Shown here: positions 53,155-63,835 of the stretch, in pieces | Layout of the letters: each line of letters opens with the position of its first letter | Numbering within the stretch: the stretch's first letter is position 1 | NCBI GenBank assembly: GCA_030278955.1 | Contig: JAOANR010000002.1 | Location: 26,150,057-26,214,056 of the forward strand | DNA: 64,000 nt | Reading direction: 5' to 3' | DNA from: Hygrophila difformis | Taxonomy: Eukaryota; Streptophyta; Magnoliopsida; Lamiales; Acanthaceae | Notes under the pieces: model-generated | The model's input: only the letters and a program-made list of their open reading frames with translations | Database searches by the model: none | What the model was told of the DNA's origin: nothing | Translations under genes and position numbers: made by a program

Positions 53155-55995
53155 TGTAACACCCCGGTTTTTGGTCACCCAGGTCGGAATGTCACCGCCA
53201 CACCTCCCTAGCAAGACACGGTTTCTCCGAGCTTACTAAAGAGATGCAAGGCTATGGTTTTTCAGAATTTAAAACATTTAAACAGCCCATTTATACAATT
53301 TAAAAATAGTACATCAAAGTTGCAGCGGAAAAATAATATTTACATATATGTATCGCAGCGGAATTTAAATATAGGGCCAACATGGCCTAATCACGGGTTA
53401 AACAGGCCCGTTCATGCAAGATCTTGTCTAATACAAAAATTCAAAATAATATATCACCCCAAGCTTCCCGTGTATGCATATGACGATGCATAATTCTCAA
53501 CTCTGGAAGAAAAAGAAAAAAGAAAATATGGTTTTGGTCAGCACTACGTGCTGAGTAAGTTAACACATACATAACTGTGGGGTTTCAAAGCCATTATTTA
53601 ATGTTTAAAGAAAACATGTGCACAACACCACATAATTTAACTCACTTATCTAACAATAATCAAATGGAATAATTTAAAGGATAGAGGTTTCATAAGATCA
53701 TAAATATAATTTGCAAAGCAATATAATTGTAGGACATAATTTAAAAGCATAATCCAAAGGGAACAATTTTCGAGTCTCCTAGTTTCATATCTCATGTCTC
53801 ATGTTTCAAGTTTATATTTCAATTTCCATTCGGCAAGTTTTATATTTCAATTGCCTTTCGGCAAGCGGTATATTTTAATTGCCTTTCGGCAAGCAAGATT
53901 TTTCAATTGCCTTTCGGCAAGCAGGATATTTCAATTGCCTTTCGGCAAGCAAGATTTTTCAATTGCCTTTCGGCAAGCAGGATATTTCAATTGCCTTTCG
54001 GCAAGCAAGATTTTTCAATTGCCTTTCGGCAAGCAGGATATTTCAATTGCCTTTCGGCAAGCAAGATTTTTCAATTGCCCTTCGGCAAGCAAGATTTTTC
54101 ACGTGTATTTTATTTCAAAGGAATTCCCAATCATTTAAACCTTAAAGGCTAATTTCTCAAGTTTAGTAAGTTTCTCAAGATATACTATTTCAGGACGCTA
54201 TCCGCTCCGATATCATTCAAAATCTTTTTCAACAAGATTTTTCAAGATTTGACTCGGTCAACCATCGTTTACTCTTAAATTCGTCTAAATTCAGATTTAA
54301 TTCCAAAAATTCCGAAATTTCACTACTGACTCAGAAACGTCAAGACGAACAACTTTCGTGTTTTAACTTTTTCAATCCGAGATACCCAAATATGTCAAAA
54401 ACGTCAATTTTCGCATAAGAACAAATCTGTCCGAATTTTATATAACTCAGTTTAAAGATTTCAAATTCTACCATAGCAAATCAACTCCAAATTTAATGAA
54501 ATTTTACAGAGACCATCTTAAGACGTTTATCTACAACTTTCGTGTTTGGCAAAAGATCTAAATCAGCCTAGAACCCTAGTCAAAAACGTCATCAAGTTCT
54601 GACCTAAGTTTCGTCAAGAATTTCAAGATCCACATCCTAGCAGTTCGGTTTCGGGTGGATTTCATACATCAAATCATCACGAAAAATTCTGAAATTTTAC
54701 GGAGGTGTTCTTAACATATAGATCTACAACTCTTATGTTCAACGCCAAGCCTAGATCGGTCTAGATCTAAGGTAGAAATCACCAACAAGTTTGAACTAAA
54801 GTTCTGTAACCGTTTCAAGATCTAAACCAAAGGCAGGTCTGTTCATGGTCGTTTTTGGATATCAAAACACGATGAAAAATTATGAAATTTTTACAGTAGA
54901 TAGATCTATGTCTTAGGAACGTTTTTCGTGTTTTAGATTTTTCCGTTTGAAGTTGTTTTAAGGTTCGGAAAAATTAGACAAAACTGTTGCGCCGGTAGAA
55001 AACATTCAATGACAGATTTACGCAAGATTCGATTCAAGCCTTTAGGTTTCGTGTTTTAGTTACTCCCAAAACCATGTAAGTATTAACTTACCGAGTTTAT
55101 GAACGTCGGGGATGTCTAATTCGGAGGCGTGGCTTCCAGATCACCGTTTCTCCTCTCCGTTCGTCGGGTTCTACGATCCAGATTCAATACGGGGTGTAGA
55201 AAGAAAAGAACCGAAGTTAGAATCCGTTTTCGGATTGAAACGTGAAGAGATTTATCGAACCAGAGCTTACCACAACGTTTGGAGACCCTTGGATTTTCGT
55301 CCAAAGCTGCTGCCTCCGTTTGGTGCTATCCGTCGACTCCGAATTTAGGGTTTCGAATGTGTAGAGAGTTGTAGGGTTTCGTAAAGGTATTCGGAGCTCC
55401 TAGAAGGTCTTATTTATAGATATCTAAGACCTAGGGCGTCCAAAATCTGACCCCAAGGGTCTTGGGTCGAGAGACGTTCAACCGAAAGTCGAAAAATCCG
55501 CGTTCGGGCGAGAAAATCTCGCTTGGTTTGTTGCTGCCAGAGTGGCGCGGTCGTGGCGCGGTCTAAGGCCATTAACCGCGCGGCCAGCGCGCCACTCACG
55601 CCTGGACTCCGGTCCGGGCGGGTCGTGCGATCCGTCGTGCTTTTCCGCCTCTCTTTCGGGTTTCTATCCCTCTATGCTCCCGAATTCCGATTTCCGGGGT
55701 ATCTTCGGGTTTCTACTTTCTCTCTAAATTTATTCTTGGGTCTAATTGGATGTTTGGACTCGAATCCTCGAGTTCATTAGTGTCGAGTTTCGGTGTATAA
55801 TTTATTTACCTTTAATCCATCCTTTTATTTAATTAAATTCCTTTAATTCCTATTTAAGTAAAAATCTCATTTCCTCATTTCCTTATCTTTATTTATTTCT
55901 TTATTTGCTGGATTAATTTATTTATTTATGGTATTTATTTTATTTATTATTTAATTATTGTTTTATTTTATGTTGGAAAATTCTCGGGTATTACA
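53155..55995 (-). repeat. Element F 3' LTR
   Basis: Boundaries are fixed by TSD and the second LTR. Contains the 28-bp hairpin minisatellite at 53812-54105, the hairpin CAGCAC/GTGCTG at 53539-53553, a 3' splice site (minus TTTCTTCCAG, plus about 53503), a GC-rich patch at 55540-55630 and, on the minus strand, a TATA box CTATAAATAAG at about 55410. No coding sequence beyond repeat-driven chance frames. Confidence 0.95.
53812..54105. repeat. 28-bp hairpin minisatellite of F LTR
   Basis: About ten tandem units of 28 bp based on TTTCAATTGCCTTTCGGCAA, with TTGCC-TTTC-GGCAA as a perfect 5-bp stem and four-base loop. Units alternate between GCAAGATTTT and GCAGGATATT tails, so the higher-order period is 56 bp. 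The frame is open in all three plus frames because 28 is not a multiple of three and no stop words occur; this is not evidence of coding. Second copy at 58670-58962. Confidence 0.92.
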
Positions 55996-56236
55996 GTCTA
56001 CCCTCCTTAAGAATCAACTTCGTCCTCGAAGTTGTGTTTCGGCTCTTCTCGTGCCAAAGTCTTTTTGTTGTTTTATTATTTTGCGACTGAACATAGAATT
56101 AAAACTTCTAAGCTGCCTACGTACCCTGTGAAGGGATCAAGCCATAACGTAGTTCAAAAGTTTACAAAAATGCACGAAAAATTAGGGGGTATGACATCCT
56201 CTCCCCCTTAAGACTCCAGTTATGTCCCCATAACTG
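55996..56236 (-). other. Element F: duplicated hairpin and polypurine-tract modules
   Basis: Minus strand: module 1 hairpin at 56217-56236, purine tract at about 56198-56211, then TGTCATACCCC; module 2 hairpin AACTTCGAGGACGAAGTT at 56016-56033, purine tract with TAGAC, then the LTR start at 55995. The interval is about 200 bp. The gag stop is directly upstream of module 1. Confidence 0.86.
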
Positions 56237-56237
56237 C

Positions 56238-57389
56238 CTATTCAGCACTCTCGAGAGGTTTCGAGTTTTGGTCTTTATTCTGATGGTACTGGTGCCGTTG
56301 GTTGTTGCCACCTTGACCGTCTGGGTTTCGTGGTTGCTTAGGTCGAGTAGTCACATCTTCTCTCTTGTTGATGTTCTCTTTCCGTGTCCGGCAATCACGC
56401 AGCTGATGACCATGTCGACCACATCGAAGGCATGCTCCAGGCTGAGGGCATCCTCTCGCATAATGCGGTTTACCACACTTTGGACACGGTGACGCATAGT
56501 CACAATGGTTGAAGACTATCCCCTTTTTCTCCCCATTGTCATTTTGATGTTGTCCTTTCGAGTTTCCATCGAAATGATCCTTATCCACCTTGTATTCTCC
56601 TTGTGGTCCTTGGTTAGCCTCATCTACCGATTTCCGTTTCAGTCCTTGGACTCGTGCAACCGCTACCGCACGATCATAAACCGTCTGCAGGTTCGTGAAT
56701 TGTCCTACTGCGAGTATCTCCCGGATACTAAGGTTCAGACCCATCTCGAATTTCTGAGCCTTGTCAGAGTCGGTTGGTACTATCCTCGTAGCAAATCGTA
56801 CCAACTCCTTAAACCGGGTGTAATACTCCTGCACCGTCCGTCCCTCTTGCTTCAGTGACAAAAACTCCTCGTACATTGCCGCCTTGGTGCTCATGGGGTA
56901 GAAGCGGTCCCTTAGATCCTCCTTAAGTTTAGTCCACGAATAAGCTTCTTCAGCTTCTTCTAAATTCCTCTGGAGGTCTTGCCACCACTCATCGGCTTCG
57001 CCTCCTAAGTAGTAGGTTGCTACTCGTGTCTTTGCCTCATCAGGACATTTGATAGCATCCAAGAGCTTATCAAATGTACGGATCCACCCCTCTAGTTTGG
57101 CGGGATCCTCCTGCCCATCATAACGTGGTGGTTGATAGGGATTCACCAACGCTAGATAGTTGGTTTGAGCTACGGGCGGAGTTACTGGTGCAGGTGTCCT
57201 ATGCACCTCCGCATTTCCTAATGCTACTAGGAATCCCTCTATCGTTTTTAAACGTGCTTCCATATTATTGGGCGCTTGAGGCACTTGCTCTCCTAGGTTC
57301 TGAGGACTTTCACTGTTGTTGGGCGTGTTGGAAAGGTTAGCATCAGTGCCGTTTGGACTCACCTTCCTTGGTTTCCTCCTAGGCGCCAT
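56238..57389 (-). CDS. gag: Gag of element F, intact, 383 aa
   Basis: Starts MAPRRKPRKVSPNGTDANL. The gag core includes RYDGQEDPAKLEGWIRTFDK, TYYLGGEADEWWQDL and QEYYTRFKELVRFATRIVPT. The C-terminal zinc knuckles are CPKCGKPHYARGC (C-x2-C-x3-H-x4-C) and CLRCGRHGHQLRDC (canonical C-x2-C-x4-H-x4-C), followed by a Gln/Asn/basic tail. The frame ends just before the hairpin and purine-tract module. It is closer to the gag of E than to that of B. It would form particles and bind element RNA; enzymes must come from elsewhere. Confidence 0.95.
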   Translation of the reverse strand: MAPRRKPRKVSPNGTDANLSNTPNNSESPQNLGEQVPQAPNNMEARLKTIEGFLVALGNAEVHRTPAPVTPPVAQTNYLALVNPYQPPRYDGQEDPAKLEGWIRTFDKLLDAIKCPDEAKTRVATYYLGGEADEWWQDLQRNLEEAEEAYSWTKLKEDLRDRFYPMSTKAAMYEEFLSLKQEGRTVQEYYTRFKELVRFATRIVPTDSDKAQKFEMGLNLSIREILAVGQFTNLQTVYDRAVAVARVQGLKRKSVDEANQGPQGEYKVDKDHFDGNSKGQHQNDNGEKKGIVFNHCDYASPCPKCGKPHYARGCPQPGACLRCGRHGHQLRDCRTRKENINKREDVTTRPKQPRNPDGQGGNNQRHQYHQNKDQNSKPLESAE

Positions 57390-58011
57390 TTTCTGTTATA
57401 ACGTGTAGAGTTTAGATAGATCGCTCGAACAAGACGTTTCGTAAATTTCAAATTTCAAATTTTCGGATTTGTTGTTTGGAAATCCAAACAAGATTTTTGG
57501 AATAGAGAGTGTTTTAATAAAGACTTGATTTTTATTGTTCCACATAAGGAAATTTTCTAATTCGTTCAAGGATAGGAATTGCTAAGGCCGAGATTTGTTA
57601 TGCTTAGGCGAGCGCTTAGATGAACGCGATCTAGAACTAAGGCAAGATCAGTCTCTAGTGAGCGTTCCTAATTTGATGTCAAGCGTCTAAGTCATCTAGT
57701 GCAAGCAAAAGGTCTAACTTAATATTCGCCAAGATTCTAAGTTAAAATTCGCCAAGATTCTAAGTTAAAATTCGCCAAGATTCTAAGTTCTTTACATAAA
57801 AGAGATGCAATATGCAAATGCAAATGATGATTTCCCGCCCAAAAATAATTTATGCACTATATATATTTTTCCCATGGGTTTTAAAATAAAAATTTCTCCA
57901 CGGAAATAATACTTTAAAATTTAAAATAATAGTCAAAATATTAATAATAGTTTAAAAATAATAATAGTTTAAAAATAATAGTTTAAAAATAGCCGGGCTC
58001 TGATACCAACT
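57390..58011 (-). other. Element F leader with tRNA-Met primer-binding site
   Basis: The minus strand has TGGTATCAGAGCCCGGCT at 57991-58008, three bases after the LTR end. The leader holds an array of CTTAGAATCTTGGCGA-type units (57720-57790), TTTCCCATGGGTTTTAAAAT, and repeats of AATAATAGTTTAAAA next to the primer site. No ORF. Confidence 0.9.
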
Positions 58012-60852
58012 TGTAACACCCCGGTTTTTGGTCACCCAGGTCGGGATGTCACCGCCACACCTCCCTAGCAAGACACGGTTTCTCCGAGCTTACTAAAGAG
58101 ATGCAAGGCTATTGTTTTTCAGAATTTAAAACATTTAAACAGCCCATTTATACAATTTAAAAATAGTATATCAAAGTTGCAGCGGAAAAATAATATTTAC
58201 ATATATGTATCGCAGCGGAATTTAAATATAGGGCCAACATGGCCTAATCACGGGTTAAACAGGCCCGTTCATGCAAGATCTTGTCTAATACAAAAATTCA
58301 AAATAATATATCACCCCAAGCTTCCCGTGTATGCATATGACGATGCATAATTCTCAACTCTGGAAGAAAAAGAAAAAAGAAAATATGGTTTTGGTCAGCA
58401 CTACGTGCTGAGTAAGTTAACACATACATAACTATGGGGTTTCAAAGCCATTATTTAATGTTTAAAGAAAACATGTGCACAACACCACATAATTTAACTC
58501 ATTTATCTAACAATAATCAAATGGCATAATTTAAAGGATAGAGGTTTCATAAGATCATAAATATAATTTGCAAAGCAATATAATTGTAGGACATAATTTA
58601 AAAGCATAATCCAAAGGGAACAATTTTCGAGTCTCCTAGTTTCATATCTCATGTCTCATGTTTCAAGTTTATATTTCAATTTCCATTCGGCAAGTTTTAT
58701 ATTTCAATTGCCTTTCGGCAAGCGGTATATTTCAATTGCCTTTCGGCAAGCAAGATTTTTCAATTGCCTTTCGGCAAGCAGGATATTTCAATTGCCTTTC
58801 GGCAAGCAAGATTTTTCAATTGCCTTTCGGCAAGCAGGATATTTCAATTGCCTTTCGGCAAGCAAGATTTTTCAATTGCCTTTCGGCAAGCAGGATATTT
58901 CAATTGCCTTTCGGCAAGCAAGATTTTTCAATTGCCCTTCGGCAAGCAAGATTTTTCACGTGTATTTTATTTCAAAGGAATTCCCAATCATTTAAACCTT
59001 AAAGGCTAATTTATCAAGTTTAGTAAGTTTCTCAAGATATACTATTTCAGGACGCTATCCGCTCCGATATCATTCAAAATCTTTTTCAACAAGATTTTTC
59101 AAGATTTGACTCGGTCAACCATCGTTTACTCTTAAATTCGTCTAAATTCAGATTTAATTCCAAAAATTCCGAAATTTCACTACTGACTCAGAAACGTCGA
59201 GACGAACAACTTTCGTGTTTTAACTTTTTCAATCCGAGATACCCAAATATGTCAAAAACGTCAATTTTCGCATAAGAACAAATCTGTCCGAATTTTATAT
59301 AACTCAGTTTAAAGATTTCAAATTCTACCATAGCAAATCAACTCCAAATTTAATGAAATTTTACAGAGACCATCTTAAGACGTTTATCTACAACTTTCGT
59401 GTTTGGCAAAAGATCTAAATCGGCCTAGAACCCTAGTCAAAAACGTCATCAAGTTCTGACCTAAGTTTCGTCAAGAATTTCAAGATCCACATCCTAGCAG
59501 TTCGGTTTCGGGTGGATTTCATACATCAAATCATCACGAAAAATTCTGAAATTTTACGGAGGTGTTCTTAACATATAGATCTACAACTCTTATGTTCAAC
59601 GCCAAGCCTAGATCGGTCTAGATCTAAGGTAGAAATCACCAACAAGTTTGAACTAAAGTTCTGTAACCGTTTCAAGATCTAAAGCAAAGGCAGGTCTGTT
59701 CATGGTCGTTTTTGGATATCAAAACACGATGAAAAATTATGAAATTTTTACAGTAGATAGATCTATGTCTTAGGGACGTTTTTCGTGTTTTAGGTTTTTC
59801 CGTTTGAAGTTGTTTTAAGGTTCGGAAAAATTAGAAAAAACTGTTGCGCCGGTAGAAAACATTCAATGACAGATTTACGCAAGATTCGATTCAAGCCTTT
59901 AGGTTTCGTGTTTTAGTTACTCCCAAAACCATGTAAGTATTAACTTACCGAGTTTATGAACGTCGGGGATGTCTAATTCGGAGGCGTGGCTTCCAGATCA
60001 CCATTTCTCCTCTCCGTTCGTCGGGTTCTACGATCCAGATTCAATACGGGGTGTAGAAAGAAAAGAACCGAAGTTAGAATCCATTTTCGGATTGAAACGT
60101 GAAGAGATTTATCGAACCAGAGCTTACCACAACGTTTGGAGACCCTTGGATTTTCGTCCAAAGCTGCTGCCTCCGTTTGGTGCTATCCGTCGACTCCGAA
60201 TTTAGGGTTTCGAATGTGTAGAGAGTTGTAGGGTTTCGTAAAGGTATTCGGAGCTCCTAGAAGGTCTTATTTATAGATATCTAAGACCTAGGGCGTCCAA
60301 AATCTGACCCCAAGGGTCTTGGGTCGAGAGACGTTCAACCGAAAGTCGAAAAATACGCGTTCGGGCGAGAAAATCTCGCTTGGTTTGTTGCTGCCAGAGT
60401 GGCGCGGTCGTGGCGCGGTCTAAGGCCATTAACCGCGTGGCCAGCGCGCCACTCACGCCTGGACTCCGGTCCGGGCGGGTCGTGCGATCCGTCGTGCTTT
60501 TCCGCCTCTCTTTCGGGTTTCTATCCCTCTATGCTCCCGAATTCCGATTTCCGGGGTATCTTCGGGTTTCTACTTTCTCTCTAAATTTATTCTCGGGTCT
60601 AATTGGATGTTTGGACTCGAATCCTCGAGTTCATTAGTGTCGAGTTTCGGTGTATAATTTATTTACCTTTAATCCATCCTTTTATTTAATTAAATTCCTT
60701 TAATTCCTATTTAAGTAAAAATCTCATTTCCTCATTTCCTTATCTTTATTTATTTCTTTATTTGCTGGATTAATTTATTTATTTATGGTATTTATTTTAT
60801 TTATTATTTAATTATTGTTTTATTTTATGTTGGAAAATTCTCGGGTATTACA
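58012..60852 (-). repeat. Element F 5' LTR
   Basis: 2841 bp. Minus strand: start TGTAATACCCGAG at 60852; TATA box CTATAAATAAG at about 60270; leader with AAACCCTACAACTCTC; 5' splice site TTGTG/GTAAGC at 60127; hairpin minisatellite 58670-58962; CTTACTCAG followed by hairpin CAGCAC/GTGCTG at 58396-58410; CTGAC, pyrimidine tract and 3' splice site at 58360; end GGGGTGTTACA at 58012. The inferred intron is 1768 bp. GC-rich patch at 60400-60480, about 130 bp upstream of the TATA box. Confidence 0.93.
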
Positions 60853-60857
60853 ATTTC

Positions 60858-63067
60858 CACGAGAGGAATGGTTATCTCTACAGACCTTAACCGTTCTAGA
60901 AATTTCTTGAATTTAAGGTCATGTTCCTTATTTTTAAGACGTGCTGGGTATGGCACCCTTGGCATGTACTTATTATTGTTTGTTTTTGGTGGTAAAGAGA
61001 AGGAAGTTGTACCTTCAACCCTACCCTTTTCAGCTCCCTTTGCAGCTTCAGCCTGCGGAATAGCTGTTTCTGATATATCCTCGACCAGTCCAATACCGTC
61101 TCCTCCTTCAATCCTTTCATTTTCTTTTTCACCCTCCACTGGATCCTTTTCCTCCTCGGCCGTCTCTTTTCCATCTCCAACAATTCCTTTTAGAGTCTTG
61201 CCTCCCCGCAATGTGATTGCTTTACACTGCGGGTTAGCTTCAGTACTGCTTGGAAGTGTTCCTTTCCCCCTGTTCTGTAGTTCCTTGGCCAATTGGGTGA
61301 CTTGCGTCTCCACATTCTTGATTGATGACTGCAGTTGTTGGTTTATATCCTTCTGGTTGGCTATAAACTCAGTCATCAAATTCTCCAGACGAGATGGTGG
61401 CCTTTGGTTATATTGTTGATTCTGATCAGGTTGGGATTGGAAATTCTGGAAATTCTGGCCTTGGTTCTGATTAGGCCTCTGTTGGATCTGAGGTTGGAAA
61501 TTCTGATTCTAATTCTGAAAGTTCTGCACTCTTTGCTGGACGAATCCTTGATTCTGAGGTCTGAAGTTTTGCTGTGGTTTTGATTTGCAAACTGGTTGGG
61601 CTGGTTTGGCTGCAACAAATGCGCATTAAGTGCATTGTTGTTAGAATAGGAGAGGTTGGGATGACGATTTTGGTAGTTCCCGGCATAATTACAACTCTCG
61701 GTAGCTATCTGTTGGCATGTATCAGTTGGATGAGGCCCCTGACACAGCCCACAGATAATTCCCGATTGCTGTGTTTGAACTTGGTCTGATGAGGTTCCTG
61801 CCTGAGAAGCGTCTATTCCCTTTCCTTTATCCTGGCTCAGCTGTATCGCAGCTACCTGTTCTTGCAATTTTTCAAAATCTGTTTTCCCTTCACTTACAGC
61901 AAAGACTTTTCTAGGAGGATCCTCCTTCCTATCATCTGTGTTTAGGATGGATCTGTTGACAGACATTGTCTCAATCTTCTCCCAAGCTTGGTCCATAGGC
62001 AAGTGGAGTAAATGTCGACCGCCAGCAGCGTCTAACATTGTTCTCCATGGATGGGTGAGTCCTCCGTAGAATTTCCTCAATTACTCCCATGGTGCGTACC
62101 CGTGTTGGGGGCATCGCCTGATGAGGCCCAAGAATCTTTCTTTAGCATCATATAACGATTCGTCTGGCTTCATTTTAAATTCTCCAATCTTAGCTCGTCC
62201 TTCCTCAATCTTTGATTCCGGGAAATACTTCAGCAAAAAGCTCCTCACCAAGTCTGCCCAAGTGCTCCTCTGATTGATAGGCAATGACTTATACCAGTCC
62301 CTGGCACCACTATATAAAGAAAATGGAAACAACATTAACCTAATAGCATCAGGAGAGACTCCCTGATTTTTGATCGTGTCGCAGAGCTCCAGGAAGGTCT
62401 GGAGATGATCATGAGGGTCCTCATGATTTGCACCGCAGAACTGATTGTTCTGCACCAAATTGATGAGTGCCGGTTTGAGCTCAAAATTGCGTGCAGGAAA
62501 GTGCGCTCTCCCAGGTCCATCCAGATAGGGCTCTACTATTGGTTGCATGAAGTCTGCTGCTGCTTGCTGCTGTTGTTGATTTCCTTGTTCAGCTTGGTTC
62601 TGGTACTGTTGGTGGTAATTGGGAATTTGCTGGAAGTTATGTGGATCTTGTGGGTTGTTCTGAAACTGATCTGGATTGAAAGCTTGGTTTTGGTATTGTT
62701 GGTTTGGTATGTTTTGATTTTGGTGAAATTGGTTTAGGGGTGGTGGCGGTTGTTGGTGGAATTGATGGGATTGTTGCTGATTGGGATTTGGTAGATTCTC
62801 CTCTTCGTTGGCACGATTAGGATGTTCTACCATTCCTCCGTCAGCTCCATTACCAGGGTTATTTGGTGGTTGGTCTATGGGTAAGATCGGGGGAATGTTC
62901 TGGTTATCTGCCATGTCTGATAGATGGCTGCTCGATGTTTCAGGTGAAGTGCGGGTCCGATGCTCCTGCTCTTTCCGTCTTCTGGCTTCTGCCCTCAGTT
63001 GGCGAGCGGTCCTTTCTATTTCTAGATCGAACGGTAGCTCCAGCAATGTGTTCCTCCTCCGTTGCAT
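60858..63067 (-). pseudogene. gag: Athila-like gag and gag-pol linker
   Basis: Starts MQRRRNTLLELPFDLEIERT at 63067. A Gln/Asn/Pro-rich stretch precedes the retrotransposon gag domain, with HEDPHDHLQTFLELCDTIK, LFPFSLYSGARDWYKSLP and WADLVRSFLLKYFPESK. A stop after APWE (62081-62083) is followed in the same frame by FYGGLTHPWRTMLDAAGG, a normal continuation. A CCHC-like segment (CGLCQGPHPTDTC) follows. Frameshifts in the Gln-rich part near 61510 and 61590 break the frame again. The last part (MMTEFIANQKDINQQLQSS, then ITLRGGKTL, PYPARLKNKEHDLKFKKFL) leads to protease and is cut by F at 60857. Confidence 0.9.
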
Positions 63068-63835
63068 AAGCAGTTGGTATCAAGATTTTGACAGTACCTG
63101 TACAATCCCCAAGTTAGTGATTGTTTGGTAGTATATACAAAAACTATCTATGAGTAAATCAGGAATGTAATTCTCCTAGTAAACGGCGCTGCATCCTCCC
63201 CGGCAACGACGCCATGAAACTTTTGCTCTAGTTTGCGTGACACGAGTATTTTCCAAATTTTCTTACTGGTTTATTGCTCGAGGAGGAAACTGCGATTTCA
63301 AATGGCGCCTCGAGAATCCCCGGCAACGGCGCCATGAAACTTTTGACGAGTTTCACCAACACGAGTAATTTTCTGAAATATCAGGTGTGGATTTATTAAA
63401 TGAAAAGAGTTATGATGTAGGGAAGGGGTTTAAGGATATGTTATGATTCCCGTTTTACTGCTCATGTGGAGTGTTTTAATTTCAAACGGCGCTGTGGTCC
63501 TTTCCGCCATGAAACTTTTGACAAATATCACGGTGCAACCGGGATTGACCTTCAGTCTGTCACCCTGAAAGTCCCTGGTATCTGCACCATAATACTTCTC
63601 ATAATTTCATGTCACGAAAGCACCTGCCATGAAGCTTTTGAACATCTTCCCACTGTATGAGTATTTTCCCAAAATGTTGTGTTTTTACATACTCGTGTCA
63701 AGAAACTGTGCTCCCGAAAGCGCACGGAGTCAAAAATTGCAGTAATTTATAGTAAGTACCGGATCGTTCACTGGAGGATGTGCGATGGAAGCAGGGCCCA
63801 CGTCGTTTACTAAGATTTTCCACTCGGTTACTCGT
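63068..63835 (-). repeat. Athila leader, repeated tRNA-Asp primer-binding sites and LTR end
   Basis: Two primer-binding sites complementary to tRNA-Asp: 63317-63334 (plus TCCCCGGCAACGGCGCCA, perfect) and 63197-63214 (one mismatch). Each is followed by TGAAACTTTTG, the LTR end in plus view. Similar GCCATGAAACTTTTGA modules recur near 63500 and 63625. The segment matches 40530-41395 and ends at about 63835, where Tekay-like pol begins. Confidence 0.8.

Larger units (their letters stand above)
53155..60852 (-). mobile_element. Element F: young gag-only Tekay-derived retrotransposon (TR-GAG type), TSD ATTTC
   Basis: Complete minus-strand element of 7698 bp with two LTRs of exactly 2841 bp and a 2.0-kb interior: tRNA-Met primer-binding site, intact gag, two hairpin plus purine-tract modules, no pol. 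The target duplication ATTTC is at 53150-53154 and 60853-60857. By eye the LTRs differ at about 19 sites with no indel, about 99.3% identity. Removing the element and one duplication would restore an open Athila frame across the junction, so Athila was in place and readable when F inserted. Confidence 0.95.
40427..63835 (-). mobile_element. Athila-like Ty3/gypsy material: one gag-pol copy plus a second truncated copy sharing an LTR
   Basis: Minus-strand Athila-type elements. The main copy runs from LTR and primer-binding sites (63197-63835) through gag (60858-63067) and pol (49373-53149) to a long 3' non-coding and LTR region. At 40427-40674 a second copy of primer-binding site plus gag start appears in the same orientation, so the LTR region at 40675-about 45500 is shared by two copies. 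Element F (53155-60852) interrupts the gag-pol reading frame and left a 5-bp duplication, ATTTC. tRNA-Asp priming and the DLGSS-type protease fit Athila. Confidence 0.85.

Noticed and set aside
53794..54152. Protein genes in three overlapping plus-strand frames (and at 58651-59009)
   Set aside because: They are made by the 28-bp tandem repeat, which lacks stop words; each encodes the same shifted repeat.
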